Origin: Candidatus Krumholzibacteriota bacterium
GTDB taxonomy: Bacteria > Krumholzibacteriota > Krumholzibacteriia > JAJRXK01
Reading direction: 5' to 3'
Assembly: GCA_029262065.1 (NCBI GenBank)
Contig: JAJDAC010000042.1
Coordinates: 1-64,000, forward strand
DNA: 64,000 nt
Position numbers and translations under genes: made by a program. The number at the start of each line of letters is the position of its first letter. Position 1 is the stretch's first letter. Below are positions 8,661 through 17,188 of the stretch, in pieces. The notes under the pieces were generated by a model. It was not told the DNA's origin and searched no databases. It saw only the letters and a list, made by a program, of their open reading frames with translations.

Positions 8661-10004
8661 CTACACTTCGCCCAGGTCCAGGCCAAGGGATTTGGCCTTC
8701 TTGTACAGGTGGCTCCGCTCCAACCCCAGTCGCCGCGCAGCTTCACTTACGTTGCCCCCGGCGCCGCGGACCGCGGCGCGAATCGCTCGCCGCTCGGCGC
8801 CCGCCACCACATCTTTCAGCGTGTGGCCCGCTTCGATCTCACCGGTTGATACCAGTTCTTCCGCCACGAAGTCTTCGTCGATGACCTCGCTCGTACTGAG
8901 GATGGCCAGCCGTTCAACCACGTTACGAAGCTCGCGCACGTTACCGGGCCACGTGTGCCGACCCAAGCGCTGCAATGCACCCGACGAGAATCGCCGGGAC
9001 GTGAGTTTCTGGCGGTGAATCTCGATTTGAAGGAAATGCGAAGCGAGTTGCTGCACATCCTCCAGCCGATCCCGCAACGGCGGCACCTGCAAAGGCACTA
9101 CGTGCAGTCGATGGTACAAGTCGCTTCGAAAAGTCTCGGTCTCGACTGCCCTAACCAGATTGCGATGCGTCGCGGCCAGCACGCGAACGTCTACAAGCGC
9201 CGCGCGCGTTGTACCCACACGTGTCACCTCTCCCGTTTCCAGGACTCGCAGCAATTTGGATTGCATGGACAACGGCATGTCGCCGATTTCGTCCAGGAAC
9301 AGCGTACCGCGATGCGCCGTCTCGAACACGCCGGCCCGCGCGGTGGTTGCCCCCGTGAATGCGCCGCGCGCGTGGCCGAACAGCTCGCTCTCGATCAACT
9401 CGCCCGGAATCGCCGCGCAGTTCACGGGGAGAAAGGGCCGACTACTGCGCGTACTGGCTTCGTGGATGGCTCGAGCCACCAGCTCCTTGCCACTGCCACT
9501 CTCCCCCTGGATGAGCACACGCGATTCGGTGGGTGCCACCTGGGAAATCCGCTGCCGCAGAGTGCACATGGCCGGTGAGTCGCCCAACAGTTCGGTGGTT
9601 CCAACCTCCGCCCGCAGACGCCGGTTCTCCAACGAAAGCTGCCGGCGACGGAGTGCGTTCTCGAGGGTGAGAAGCGTCTTGTCGCGCCCCAACGGTTTCT
9701 CCAGAAAATCAAAGGCTCCCGCGCGCACGGCGCGCACGGCGGTTTCCACCGTACCGTGCCCGCTCATCATGACCACCGCCAGCTCGGGAACTCCCTCGAG
9801 CAGATGCGCGAGGGTTTGTAGACCATCCATACCACCCAGGCGCACGTCCAGCAGTACCGCGTCGATTCCACCCTGGTTTGCGCGTTCGACCGCGGCTTCG
9901 CCCGACTCCACGCTCTCCACGTCGTAGTCGGCCAACTCCAACATCTGCCCCAACATCAGGCAGATGTTCTTCTCGTCGTCGACTATCAGGATCCGGGCAC
10001 TCAT
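8661..10004 (-). CDS. Sigma-54-dependent NtrC-family response regulator
   Basis: 447 residues in the standard order: receiver domain (residues 1-120, acidic pair D9/D10, phosphoacceptor D53 in LLDVRLGG, then MSGHG and the KP lysine), AAA+ domain (about 140-370; Walker A GESGSGKE, sigma-54-contacting loop GAFTGA, Walker B FLDEIGD), and a C-terminal Fis-type helix-turn-helix (EAARRLGLERSHLYKKAKSL). All catalytic signatures are intact, so it should activate sigma-54 promoters when phosphorylated. Its ATG overlaps the kinase stop codon as ATGA, with AAGGAG upstream, so kinase and regulator are translationally coupled. Target genes are not evident; I saw no convincing sigma-54 promoter in front of the neighbouring units. 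Confidence 0.93.
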   Translation of the reverse strand: MSARILIVDDEKNICLMLGQMLELADYDVESVESGEAAVERANQGGIDAVLLDVRLGGMDGLQTLAHLLEGVPELAVVMMSGHGTVETAVRAVRAGAFDFLEKPLGRDKTLLTLENALRRRQLSLENRRLRAEVGTTELLGDSPAMCTLRQRISQVAPTESRVLIQGESGSGKELVARAIHEASTRSSRPFLPVNCAAIPGELIESELFGHARGAFTGATTARAGVFETAHRGTLFLDEIGDMPLSMQSKLLRVLETGEVTRVGTTRAALVDVRVLAATHRNLVRAVETETFRSDLYHRLHVVPLQVPPLRDRLEDVQQLASHFLQIEIHRQKLTSRRFSSGALQRLGRHTWPGNVRELRNVVERLAILSTSEVIDEDFVAEELVSTGEIEAGHTLKDVVAGAERRAIRAAVRGAGGNVSEAARRLGLERSHLYKKAKSLGLDLGEV

Positions 10005-11674
10005 ACGATGGCATCTCCTTCGTCATCTTCGCTTTGAACCTGCGCGATCACCGGGAGTTCCAACCGAACCTCCAGACCCTTCGGATCGAGCGCACGCCAG
10101 CGGAACGCACCACCATGTGCTTCACATGTCTGGCGTACAACGGCCACCCCCAATCCCGTCCCCCCTGGCTTGGTGGTCAAGTAGGGGGTTCCGAAATCGG
10201 CTCCGACCGACACGGGAAGTCCTGGCCCATCGTCGCGCACGGCCAGCCACCACCGATGGTCCCCCGGACCCACGTCGGCCACGACTTCGATTGCCGCGGA
10301 CCCCGCCTCCGCCGCGTTCAACAGCAGATTCAGCAACGCGCGCCGCATCTGCTCGGCATCGCCGTGCACCAACGGAAGTCGAACTTCGTCGCACACCTTG
10401 AACTGGACCGACGAATGCACTTCGGCGGCGCTCGACACCGCGCTGGAGATCATGGACCACACCTCATAGGTAGCCAGGTGCAATCGGGGCATGCGCGCGA
10501 AGGAACGGAACTCACCGACCAAACGATCCAGGCTGTTGAGTTGATCGCGCGCGGTGTCGATGGCGCGCGCGGACGCCTCGCGCCCGCGGTCGTCGGCCCG
10601 CGCCGTGGCCGTTTCGATGTTGTCGAGGGCCAGGGCCAGGGGGCTCAGGGCATTCTTGATTTCATGCGCAATACGACGGGCAATCTCGCGCCAGGCTCCG
10701 CGACGTTCGGCCGCCCGGATGCGGGCCTCGCTCTCACCCAGATCTTCGGCCATCTCACCCAAGGCTCGCGCCAACTCCTGGATTTCCCGAACGTTCGAAG
10801 AAGGGAGCTGGGGTTGCCGATTCCCCAACCCGATATCGGTGGTGGCGCGGGTCAACTCGATCAAAGGCTTCGACAAACCCCGCGCCACCAGCGGCACGGT
10901 CAAGATCGTCAGCAACAACACCACCACGGCAATCACGCGCCAGCGCCGCCGCAGCGCCTCCAGCGTGGCCAGTCCGGGAGCCGCGGGCAAAGCGGCGTGC
11001 AGGCGCCACTCGCCCTGCATCTGCCAATCCAACGGAATGTCGACTTCGATTTCACCGGTCGACATCGGTTGCCCCAGTGGCGTCACGCGGAGCGCGTCGA
11101 ACCCCGACTCGCGGCCAATCGTGCGAAGCTGCTCGGACAACACCACGCCGCCCAGCACGCGAAACAACGAGGTTCCCACCCGCACCGACTGGATCGAACC
11201 CACCATTCGAACCGGATCCGGTTCCGCGCTTTCCCACACCACGGGATCACGCGTAAGACGATTCAGGAGAAAGTCCACCTGCGGATGCGGCCGTCCGTAC
11301 GCTTCGGGCCAGCGTGCATTGGACAACACGTTGCCCGCCGAATCCAGAAGCACCACCTGATCGAGGCCCCACCTCGCCGCGCAACCGGCCGCCCAATCCA
11401 CCAGGTCTCGGTCGCTCGTGGATCGCCCCCCCACGTACGGCGCCACGAGACTCTCGATGTCTCCCGACCCCACCAGATCACCCACGGTGCGCAAACTGGC
11501 GCCACCCGACAATTGCAGACGGACGTCGAGCTCACTGAGGCGACTGGCCTGCCAAGTCGACTCGACGCGCGCGCGTTCGCGGTGGGCCTGCCATTCGAGT
11601 GCCGCCGTCACCGCCACGACCAGACTGGTGACAACGGCCAACAACGAAAGCGTCCAGCGACGTTGAATGCTCAC
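10001..11674 (-). CDS. NtrY-like membrane sensor histidine kinase
   Basis: 557 residues from a GTG start overlapping the upstream stop (GTGA). The N-terminal transmembrane helix (about residues 8-27) is followed by an extracytoplasmic sensor region to about residue 230, a second helix (RVIAVVVLLLTILTVPLVA), a HAMP-type linker (LIELTRATTDIGLG) and the dimerisation/phosphoacceptor domain with H337 in RRIAHEIKNAL. The ATP-binding domain has the N-box (RALLNLLLNAAEAG), G1 (RDDGPGLP) and G2 (KPGGTGLGVAV). This matches kinases that pair with NtrC-type regulators, and the regulator is the next gene. The periplasmic domain and the co-transcribed solute-binding-like lipoprotein suggest sensing of an extracytoplasmic ligand; that is inference. 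Confidence 0.92.
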   Translation of the reverse strand: MSIQRRWTLSLLAVVTSLVVAVTAALEWQAHRERARVESTWQASRLSELDVRLQLSGGASLRTVGDLVGSGDIESLVAPYVGGRSTSDRDLVDWAAGCAARWGLDQVVLLDSAGNVLSNARWPEAYGRPHPQVDFLLNRLTRDPVVWESAEPDPVRMVGSIQSVRVGTSLFRVLGGVVLSEQLRTIGRESGFDALRVTPLGQPMSTGEIEVDIPLDWQMQGEWRLHAALPAAPGLATLEALRRRWRVIAVVVLLLTILTVPLVARGLSKPLIELTRATTDIGLGNRQPQLPSSNVREIQELARALGEMAEDLGESEARIRAAERRGAWREIARRIAHEIKNALSPLALALDNIETATARADDRGREASARAIDTARDQLNSLDRLVGEFRSFARMPRLHLATYEVWSMISSAVSSAAEVHSSVQFKVCDEVRLPLVHGDAEQMRRALLNLLLNAAEAGSAAIEVVADVGPGDHRWWLAVRDDGPGLPVSVGADFGTPYLTTKPGGTGLGVAVVRQTCEAHGGAFRWRALDPKGLEVRLELPVIAQVQSEDDEGDAIV

Positions 11675-13983
11675 CGCCGCGCCCGTCGATAGACCCGCGG
11701 CAGCAAAGGCGGAAGGCCGGGTTCAACGGGGCCCACGTCGGCCCACTCGTTCGTAATCGAAGTGAGCAGGGTGTCGGTCCACAGTGGAATGACCCACCCA
11801 CTGGCGTAGAGATCAGCCTCGACGTCGTGGGCGAACGCAACCCGCTCGGGTTTCCCCGGAGGCAGTTCGAGCGCTCGCCGCGCCGCGGCGTCGAACCCCT
11901 CGTAGTTGGTGTAGGCGGCCAACTCCAGCACACGCAGGAACACATCGGTCGCAAACAACGCGGGACGCACGAAAAAAACCGGTCGGCGATCGGTGTGGTC
12001 GACGGGGTCACCATAGATGACATCAACGCCTTCGTCGGCCAGGAGCAGTTGCAGTCGTTTCACGCCGAAGCCGATCGGGTCCCGGGCGCGACCGGCGCCG
12101 GGGCCGGGCCCGATCACCAGCGGAGGAAGACTTCCGGCCGACGCGGCCATGGCCGGCAGCGAGCGGCCGGATGCAGCCATGCGCGAAACCACGGTCGGGT
12201 CGCTGTTCGCCAACAAGTCGGCCGTCGACCAGGATCGCACCAGCGAGGCCAGGGTTCCGCGTTGGCTTGGATTCAACCCCAACGGGAGCAATACCGCGGA
12301 CACCGAAGTCGAGTGCGTGGCAACCGCACCGGCCGGTTCGAAAGCGGGCGCCGCGTGGACATAGTTTGAAAAGCCTCCCTGAAACCAGGCCACTGCATCG
12401 CGGGCCGGAAGGACCTGGCGGACCACCGTGGTTTCGGCGGTCCGCGAATGCAGGACGCCTCCTCGACCTCGGCGATGCGAAGCGTAGCGCTGCAACGCTT
12501 GGCTGGAAAAGGCGGCCGCCGGGTGGGCAAGTCGCTCGGGTAGATCCATGACCGGCCTCGCCAACTGGACGCGCAGCCGGTTCGACTCGACGCGCACGTC
12601 GCCCGCCATGGGACTCAACAGCCAACTCCAGCGCCGCTGGAATGAAGTCGGGTCTTCACTTCTGGCCCAGGCCGCCATCCAATCGTCGGCCGACACCTCA
12701 GGCCGCCCGTCGGATGGTTGCACGGTGGGAACCTCGATGATCCAAATGCGCGATCCATCGCGCGGCGTGAATCCCACACCGGGCACGGGGCGTGACACCC
12801 ATTTGGTTTGGTCCACGGTTTGGTCCACGGTTTGGTCCACGATATGGCCCACGGTTTGGCCAAGTGCCGGACCGAACCATGGCGTCGCAAGCCGCGCGGC
12901 GGTATGGACCCGGTCGAACAGATTCCAGACCGCCGGATCCGCGAAGCTGCTCGACGTGGCCACGGTTATCACCGGCGGACCATCGTGCAGGAGCGAAGGC
13001 ACCCGCGAGACCATGCGCAGGGCGGGTTCATGCAGTTCGAGCTGCTGACGCCCACCGGTGGTTTGCCGCAACACGACCCATTTTTCGGGCCGGGACGCCA
13101 ACGGCTTCACCGAGATGATCTGCGAGGCATTCGACTCGCGGGACATCAACCGCAACGAAGCGCCGTCGCGCGACGCACGACACACCGAGCCACCATTCTC
13201 ATTGAGCAAGAACGAAAGGTGGAAGGTGGGGGCCAGTTCGACAAACTCGAAGTCCCACGCCATCAATCCGGCGCGCGAGATCTCGGTGTGGGTCCGATCG
13301 AAGTGCGACCAGAGTTGGTGTTCCCGCAACGCAAGCGATGCCTCAATGCGACGCAACCCGCCTGGGTCCTGAAGCCAGAGCTTGCCGTCGCGCAAACGAA
13401 GTGCCTCGCCGGCAACCTCGCGTTCCACGCGCAGTGCGTACGCCTGCTCAAGCGGCCACACCAGGACATCGGCCGGCGGCAGACCAACCTCTTCACTCAC
13501 CCAAAGCTGGGTCGCGCCCACCGCGATCAATCGCGCGCGGGATCGGCTTCGAACGCGCCGGGTGGCGATCAGCCACGCGGTCTCGCCGGGGTTCAACGTC
13601 TTGCGAACCACCGCGGCAATCGCCGGATCCGAAGTTGCGGTATCGACTCCACGATCGGTAGGCGCGGCCGGCCCCAGGCGAATGAGAGCCCACGTGAGAA
13701 CCGCCGCGTCCAGCTCGGTACCGTTCTCGGCGGCGGGAATCAGAATCCGCGGTCGACCTTTGGGAATGGTGTTCGAAAGGCGGGCCGCTTCCACTTCGTC
13801 GAGCCAATTGGCGATTACCCGATCGAAGTGCGGATCCACCAGGTATCGATCGGTGCGGGGAACCGGCGCGGTGACCAAAGTGTCCACGCGCGAAGACGAA
13901 CAACCCAAACCAAGAAGCAGCGTCAGTAGAACCGCCGCCGAAACCGATCGATGGACCAACACATGGTGGACCGGCAAGGTCAT
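11671..13983 (-). CDS. Solute-binding-like lipoprotein (remote SBP family 5)
   Basis: 770 residues. ATG at 13983 overlaps the preceding stop as ATGA and directly precedes a lipoprotein signal (VLLTLLLGLGC, then SSS), so this start is preferred over upstream in-frame starts inside the previous gene. The C-terminal half recalls extracellular solute-binding family 5 (DppA/OppA): SADDWMAAWAR followed by WLLSPMAGDVRV and RLRVQLARP corresponds to the 'TAEDV..W' and 'TVRFTL' blocks, and ADLYASGWVIPLWTDTLL to the C-terminal 'P.IPLY' block. Similarity is remote and the ligand is unknown. No ABC permease or ATPase gene is nearby. In this operon it could feed ligand information to the kinase encoded next. 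A short local repeat (QTVDQTVDQT) reflects a repeated 12-bp sequence near 12810-12840. Confidence 0.6.
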   Translation of the reverse strand: MTLPVHHVLVHRSVSAAVLLTLLLGLGCSSSRVDTLVTAPVPRTDRYLVDPHFDRVIANWLDEVEAARLSNTIPKGRPRILIPAAENGTELDAAVLTWALIRLGPAAPTDRGVDTATSDPAIAAVVRKTLNPGETAWLIATRRVRSRSRARLIAVGATQLWVSEEVGLPPADVLVWPLEQAYALRVEREVAGEALRLRDGKLWLQDPGGLRRIEASLALREHQLWSHFDRTHTEISRAGLMAWDFEFVELAPTFHLSFLLNENGGSVCRASRDGASLRLMSRESNASQIISVKPLASRPEKWVVLRQTTGGRQQLELHEPALRMVSRVPSLLHDGPPVITVATSSSFADPAVWNLFDRVHTAARLATPWFGPALGQTVGHIVDQTVDQTVDQTKWVSRPVPGVGFTPRDGSRIWIIEVPTVQPSDGRPEVSADDWMAAWARSEDPTSFQRRWSWLLSPMAGDVRVESNRLRVQLARPVMDLPERLAHPAAAFSSQALQRYASHRRGRGGVLHSRTAETTVVRQVLPARDAVAWFQGGFSNYVHAAPAFEPAGAVATHSTSVSAVLLPLGLNPSQRGTLASLVRSWSTADLLANSDPTVVSRMAASGRSLPAMAASAGSLPPLVIGPGPGAGRARDPIGFGVKRLQLLLADEGVDVIYGDPVDHTDRRPVFFVRPALFATDVFLRVLELAAYTNYEGFDAAARRALELPPGKPERVAFAHDVEADLYASGWVIPLWTDTLLTSITNEWADVGPVEPGLPPLLPRVYRRARR

Positions 13984-15464
13984 CCCGAGGCCCGCTCGGG
14001 TTTGAAACGCGGTGGCGCCACCGTGTCCGATGGCGGCACTTCGCCCCGATGCCATTCGGGGTCGCTTTGGTGAATACGCCACCAGTCAAACCAGTACGAG
14101 TTCAACAAGTCGTCGTTTGCGCCGCTGCCTTCGAGGCCCCGGTCGCCGGTTACTTGCGTCAGCACCTGCCGTATCACGGACTGGGCCCGTGGCCAGGGGA
14201 TCGCCACCAATTCGCCTTTTTCGTCGGGTAGGGGTCGAAGCGACTCGCGACGGTAGGCGATCTCGAAACCAGCATCGATGGCCTGCTGGCGATCTCGTCG
14301 CAACCACTGCATCAACTCGCCAACAATACCCCGCTGCGACGGACCCAGCTGCTCCATGAGGAGGTCGCGAAACCCGGTCGCCACGTAGAGCTCACGGATG
14401 AAACGCGCCGAAGACTGTCCGCCCTCTGATTCGGGTCGATCGAGCCCGCCCACCCATGACGCGAGCGACGGCGCCGCCCGGGGGTCACGATGGTAGCGCG
14501 CTTGAAACCGGGCACGCTTCCACCAACTGAGCCATCCGATGATCTGCTGATGTTCCTCGGTGCCACTATTCAGGTGGGTAGTGACACGCGACAGCAGGTC
14601 CATCGCCAAGGCACGGAGGTCGCCGGCCCGGTACCCCACCAAGCGACCCTGCTCGGCGTTCCATTCACGCGTTGGAACGCCGCGGGTGGTGAGGTCAACG
14701 TCGTAGTACTTCAATACCTCCATGGCCTCGGCCGTAAGAAACGCGTGTTCGGCCGGTGATAGCCGGTCGAACAGGAGGCGTCCGCGCAGGCCGTCATCGA
14801 ACGCACGAGACAACATTTCGAGGACGTTCCATTCGTCGGAATCGACGAACGAGGCGTACCACTCGTCGATGTTGGGCACACTCTCTGCCGCCAGGTAGAA
14901 TGCCGGGGCGTCCCCTCGGTCATCCCACCACTGCTGCCACATGACGACAAAACCGGCGATGCGTGAGGGCGTCGGTCGTTCCAACTGCTCGCGGGCGTCG
15001 CTCAGCTGGCGCCGCATGCGAACGTCGCGGGCGACCGTCGAGTCCAGCGAGATTCTCTCCAGGAGATCGACGCCCAACCACCGCACATCGGACCAGGTTG
15101 GCGGGCGCTCCCCAGGAGGTGGTCCGTTCGTCCGCACCACGTGCAGGTCCGGCAAAGCGTGCAGTGCCTCAGGTTCGGTCCAGGCCAAGACCGTCAACAA
15201 CTGATGGGTCAGACTGCGCGCGGTGGGGCTTGCGTTCGCCAGCACCCGTTCGCGGACCAACTCGTCTTGGGCCATGGCTTCCAGCAGGTGTCCCAGCGAT
15301 GGCGGAGGCGCCGGCGCGTCGCCCCACAACAGGGCCACGCCTTCGCGCAGCTGACTCTCGACATCGGCTTGAACCGGGCTGGCCGCAACCAGGGCCACCA
15401 TCGCCATCGAAACAAGGGTCAGTCGCCGACGCAAATTCCATTTTCGTCGTGTTCGCTCGATCAC
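13980..15464 (-). CDS. Secreted tryptophan-rich protein of unknown function
   Basis: 494 residues from a GTG at 15464 that shares one base with the upstream stop (TAGTG), with GGAGG seven bases before. A frame continues upstream inside the glycosyltransferase gene, but this start gives a signal peptide (basic RTRRKWNLRRR, hydrophobic core, SPVQA|D). I do not recognise a family. The protein is rich in Trp and charged helices, with three WW-centred motifs (MWQQWWDDRGDAPAFYLA, WLSWWKRARFQARYHRDP, YWFDWWRIHQSDPEW). Probably periplasmic or outer-membrane associated. It sits between a glycosyltransferase and a solute-binding-like lipoprotein, and its stop overlaps the next start, so the products are probably made together. 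Confidence 0.65.
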   Translation of the reverse strand: MIERTRRKWNLRRRLTLVSMAMVALVAASPVQADVESQLREGVALLWGDAPAPPPSLGHLLEAMAQDELVRERVLANASPTARSLTHQLLTVLAWTEPEALHALPDLHVVRTNGPPPGERPPTWSDVRWLGVDLLERISLDSTVARDVRMRRQLSDAREQLERPTPSRIAGFVVMWQQWWDDRGDAPAFYLAAESVPNIDEWYASFVDSDEWNVLEMLSRAFDDGLRGRLLFDRLSPAEHAFLTAEAMEVLKYYDVDLTTRGVPTREWNAEQGRLVGYRAGDLRALAMDLLSRVTTHLNSGTEEHQQIIGWLSWWKRARFQARYHRDPRAAPSLASWVGGLDRPESEGGQSSARFIRELYVATGFRDLLMEQLGPSQRGIVGELMQWLRRDRQQAIDAGFEIAYRRESLRPLPDEKGELVAIPWPRAQSVIRQVLTQVTGDRGLEGSGANDDLLNSYWFDWWRIHQSDPEWHRGEVPPSDTVAPPRFKPERASG

Positions 15465-16372
15465 TACAGGTCCTCCGGTGCCGGACCAGTGGCCCCCGTT
15501 TGAAAATCCCGCCAGGCGCGAGCCAAGCCTCGCCAACCGGACACGGCCATGCCCGACGCAATGGCGGGGCGCCACAAACGCATCCACAGAATCGCAACCG
15601 ACCACGGACGCGGCGCGCCCGGCGGCCCGAAGCGGGAAACCAACGCCAGTCGACTGCGGAGATTGTAGTAGAGGAAGCTGGGGCTCCCTACCTTGGTGCT
15701 GGCCGACACCTTGTGAACCAGTCTGGCGCCTGGCGCCACGGCAACTCGGTAGCCCGCCCGCTCGGCCCGCAGGCAAAGATCCACGTCTTCGCAAAAATGG
15801 AAGTAACTGGTGTCGAATGTCCCGACCTGCCTCACCATTTCACTGCGCAGGAGAATTGCGCAGCCGGTTATATAGAAGTGTACGTGGCCACGGGTAGCGA
15901 GTGAATCGGCGGGAACCTCGCGTTGCACGTGCCGAACCGTGGCCGTAGCCACGTTGAAGCGCCCGCCGCCAAACGCCCAGAGTGACTGGGGGCGATCGGC
16001 ATAGGCGATGGCCGCACCCGTGATACCAATATGTGGATCCTGCTCGGCGCAGTCCACCATGGCGGTCAAGAAACCGGGGTCCACTTCGGTATCGTTGTTC
16101 AACACCAGCACGTAGTCGCACGAACTCTTCAACGCCCGTTCAATGCCCAGGTTGTTGCCCCCGGCGTACCCCAGGTTCTTCCCGGTCTGAACGAATTCGT
16201 GCTGGGGGAAGGCCTTACGAATTGCCTCCTCGCTGCCATCCTGGCTGCCATTGTCCACTACGAGTACCGTGAACGGGGCATAGTCGACCCGTTCCAGGCT
16301 GCGCAAACAGGCGAGGGTGTCTTCTCGGCCATTCCAGTTCAACACGACGACGACTACGGCCGGTCCCGACAT
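15464..16372 (-). CDS. Family 2 glycosyltransferase (rhamnosyltransferase-like)
   Basis: 302 residues, a compact GT2 with a GT-A fold: VVVLNWNGREDTLACLRSL at the N-terminus, VVDNGSQDGS (nucleotide-sugar binding), GYAGGNNLGI, the metal-binding LNNDTEVD (DXD-like) near residue 95, and FCEDVDLCLRAERAGY, the conserved ED of the catalytic region. This pattern is typical of dTDP-rhamnosyl and related transferases building polysaccharides or O-antigen. The C-terminus is hydrophilic with one weakly hydrophobic segment. It is the first gene of the 8.6-16.4 kb operon; no strong ribosome-binding site precedes its ATG. Donor and acceptor cannot be told from sequence. Confidence 0.88.
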   Translation of the reverse strand: MSGPAVVVVVLNWNGREDTLACLRSLERVDYAPFTVLVVDNGSQDGSEEAIRKAFPQHEFVQTGKNLGYAGGNNLGIERALKSSCDYVLVLNNDTEVDPGFLTAMVDCAEQDPHIGITGAAIAYADRPQSLWAFGGGRFNVATATVRHVQREVPADSLATRGHVHFYITGCAILLRSEMVRQVGTFDTSYFHFCEDVDLCLRAERAGYRVAVAPGARLVHKVSASTKVGSPSFLYYNLRSRLALVSRFGPPGAPRPWSVAILWMRLWRPAIASGMAVSGWRGLARAWRDFQTGATGPAPEDL

Positions 16373-16516
16373 AAATAAGGTCTTTCTCGTCGGCGTAGAG
16401 GTTGAGTAGGCTCGCCCGCGGACCGGGTCAATCAGAGCCGGTCCCCGAATCCCAGGGTGGTTACGCTAGGCGCTCCACCCGCCGCGGGCAAGCCCGCAGC
16501 CCCAGGAGGTCAGAAG

Positions 16517-17188
16517 TTGAAACATGGGCAAAGATTCTGGGTTCCCGCGGCATGCGCTATCGGCACCCTTCTGGCCGCTTGCTCCCTGGAACCAGACGAC
16601 CTGTGTCGACCCGAAACCCCGTCTGACACCAGCGAATACGTCTCGGCCATCGAGCTGGCGCGCACGGGCAAACAGGAAGTATTTCGGCGGGATCCGGGCA
16701 GCCCGGTGCCGGCTGAGCAGCGAGAATCATGGCCCGGGTTGGAGTTCTATCCCGTCGACCCCAAGCTGCGATTCCGAGGACCGCTGGTCCGGAAGATGAG
16801 TCCGCGGACGTTCACCATCGTGGCTACCAACGGCGATCAGCGACCGGCTCAGGAGGCGGGATACTTCGACCTGAAGTTCGAGGACAAGGTAAGACGACTG
16901 CCCGTCTTCGAACTTCTGGACAGCGGCGACTCGCCTTCGCTATTCGTTCCGTTTCTCGATACCACCACCGGCAACGAAACCTATCCGGCCGGACGCTACA
17001 TCAACGTGGAATCGGTGGGCCGGGGTGAGTATCGCATCGACTTCAACGAGGCCTACAACCCCTCGTGCGCGTACGGCGGAAGTTTCAGTTGCCCGATCGC
17101 GCCCGAATCCAACCGTCTGGATCGACCAATCGAAGCGGGCGAACGCGGCTGGCACGACGAAGAAGTAAGTATCGTGACGCCCGACTAG
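16517..17188 (+). CDS. DUF1684 family lipoprotein
   Basis: 223 residues from a TTG at 16517, chosen because AGGAGG (16504-16509) is 7 bp upstream and it puts the lipobox (GTLLAAC) in place; no ATG fits. The C-terminal block NPSCAYGGSFSCPIAPESNR with LDRPIEAGER matches the conserved DUF1684 ending (two cysteines, P..NRL, I.AGE), and DFNEAYNP is typical as well. Length is slightly short for the family. Function is unestablished. As a lipoprotein it should sit on the outer or inner membrane. It is divergent from the GT2 gene (144 bp between starts) and converges on the LytS-type gene. Confidence 0.78.
   Translation: MKHGQRFWVPAACAIGTLLAACSLEPDDLCRPETPSDTSEYVSAIELARTGKQEVFRRDPGSPVPAEQRESWPGLEFYPVDPKLRFRGPLVRKMSPRTFTIVATNGDQRPAQEAGYFDLKFEDKVRRLPVFELLDSGDSPSLFVPFLDTTTGNETYPAGRYINVESVGRGEYRIDFNEAYNPSCAYGGSFSCPIAPESNRLDRPIEAGERGWHDEEVSIVTPD

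Noticed and set aside
9878-11692. 604-residue plus-strand frame
   Set aside because: Antisense to the histidine kinase and regulator, both with intact catalytic motifs; His/Arg-rich composition is typical of a reverse-strand shadow in high-GC DNA.
12808-12850. Short tandem repeat (about 12 bp) as a possible CRISPR-like or mobile element
   Set aside because: Three to four copies of GTTTGGTCCACG-like sequence inside a coding frame, no spacers; it is a coding microrepeat giving DQTV units.
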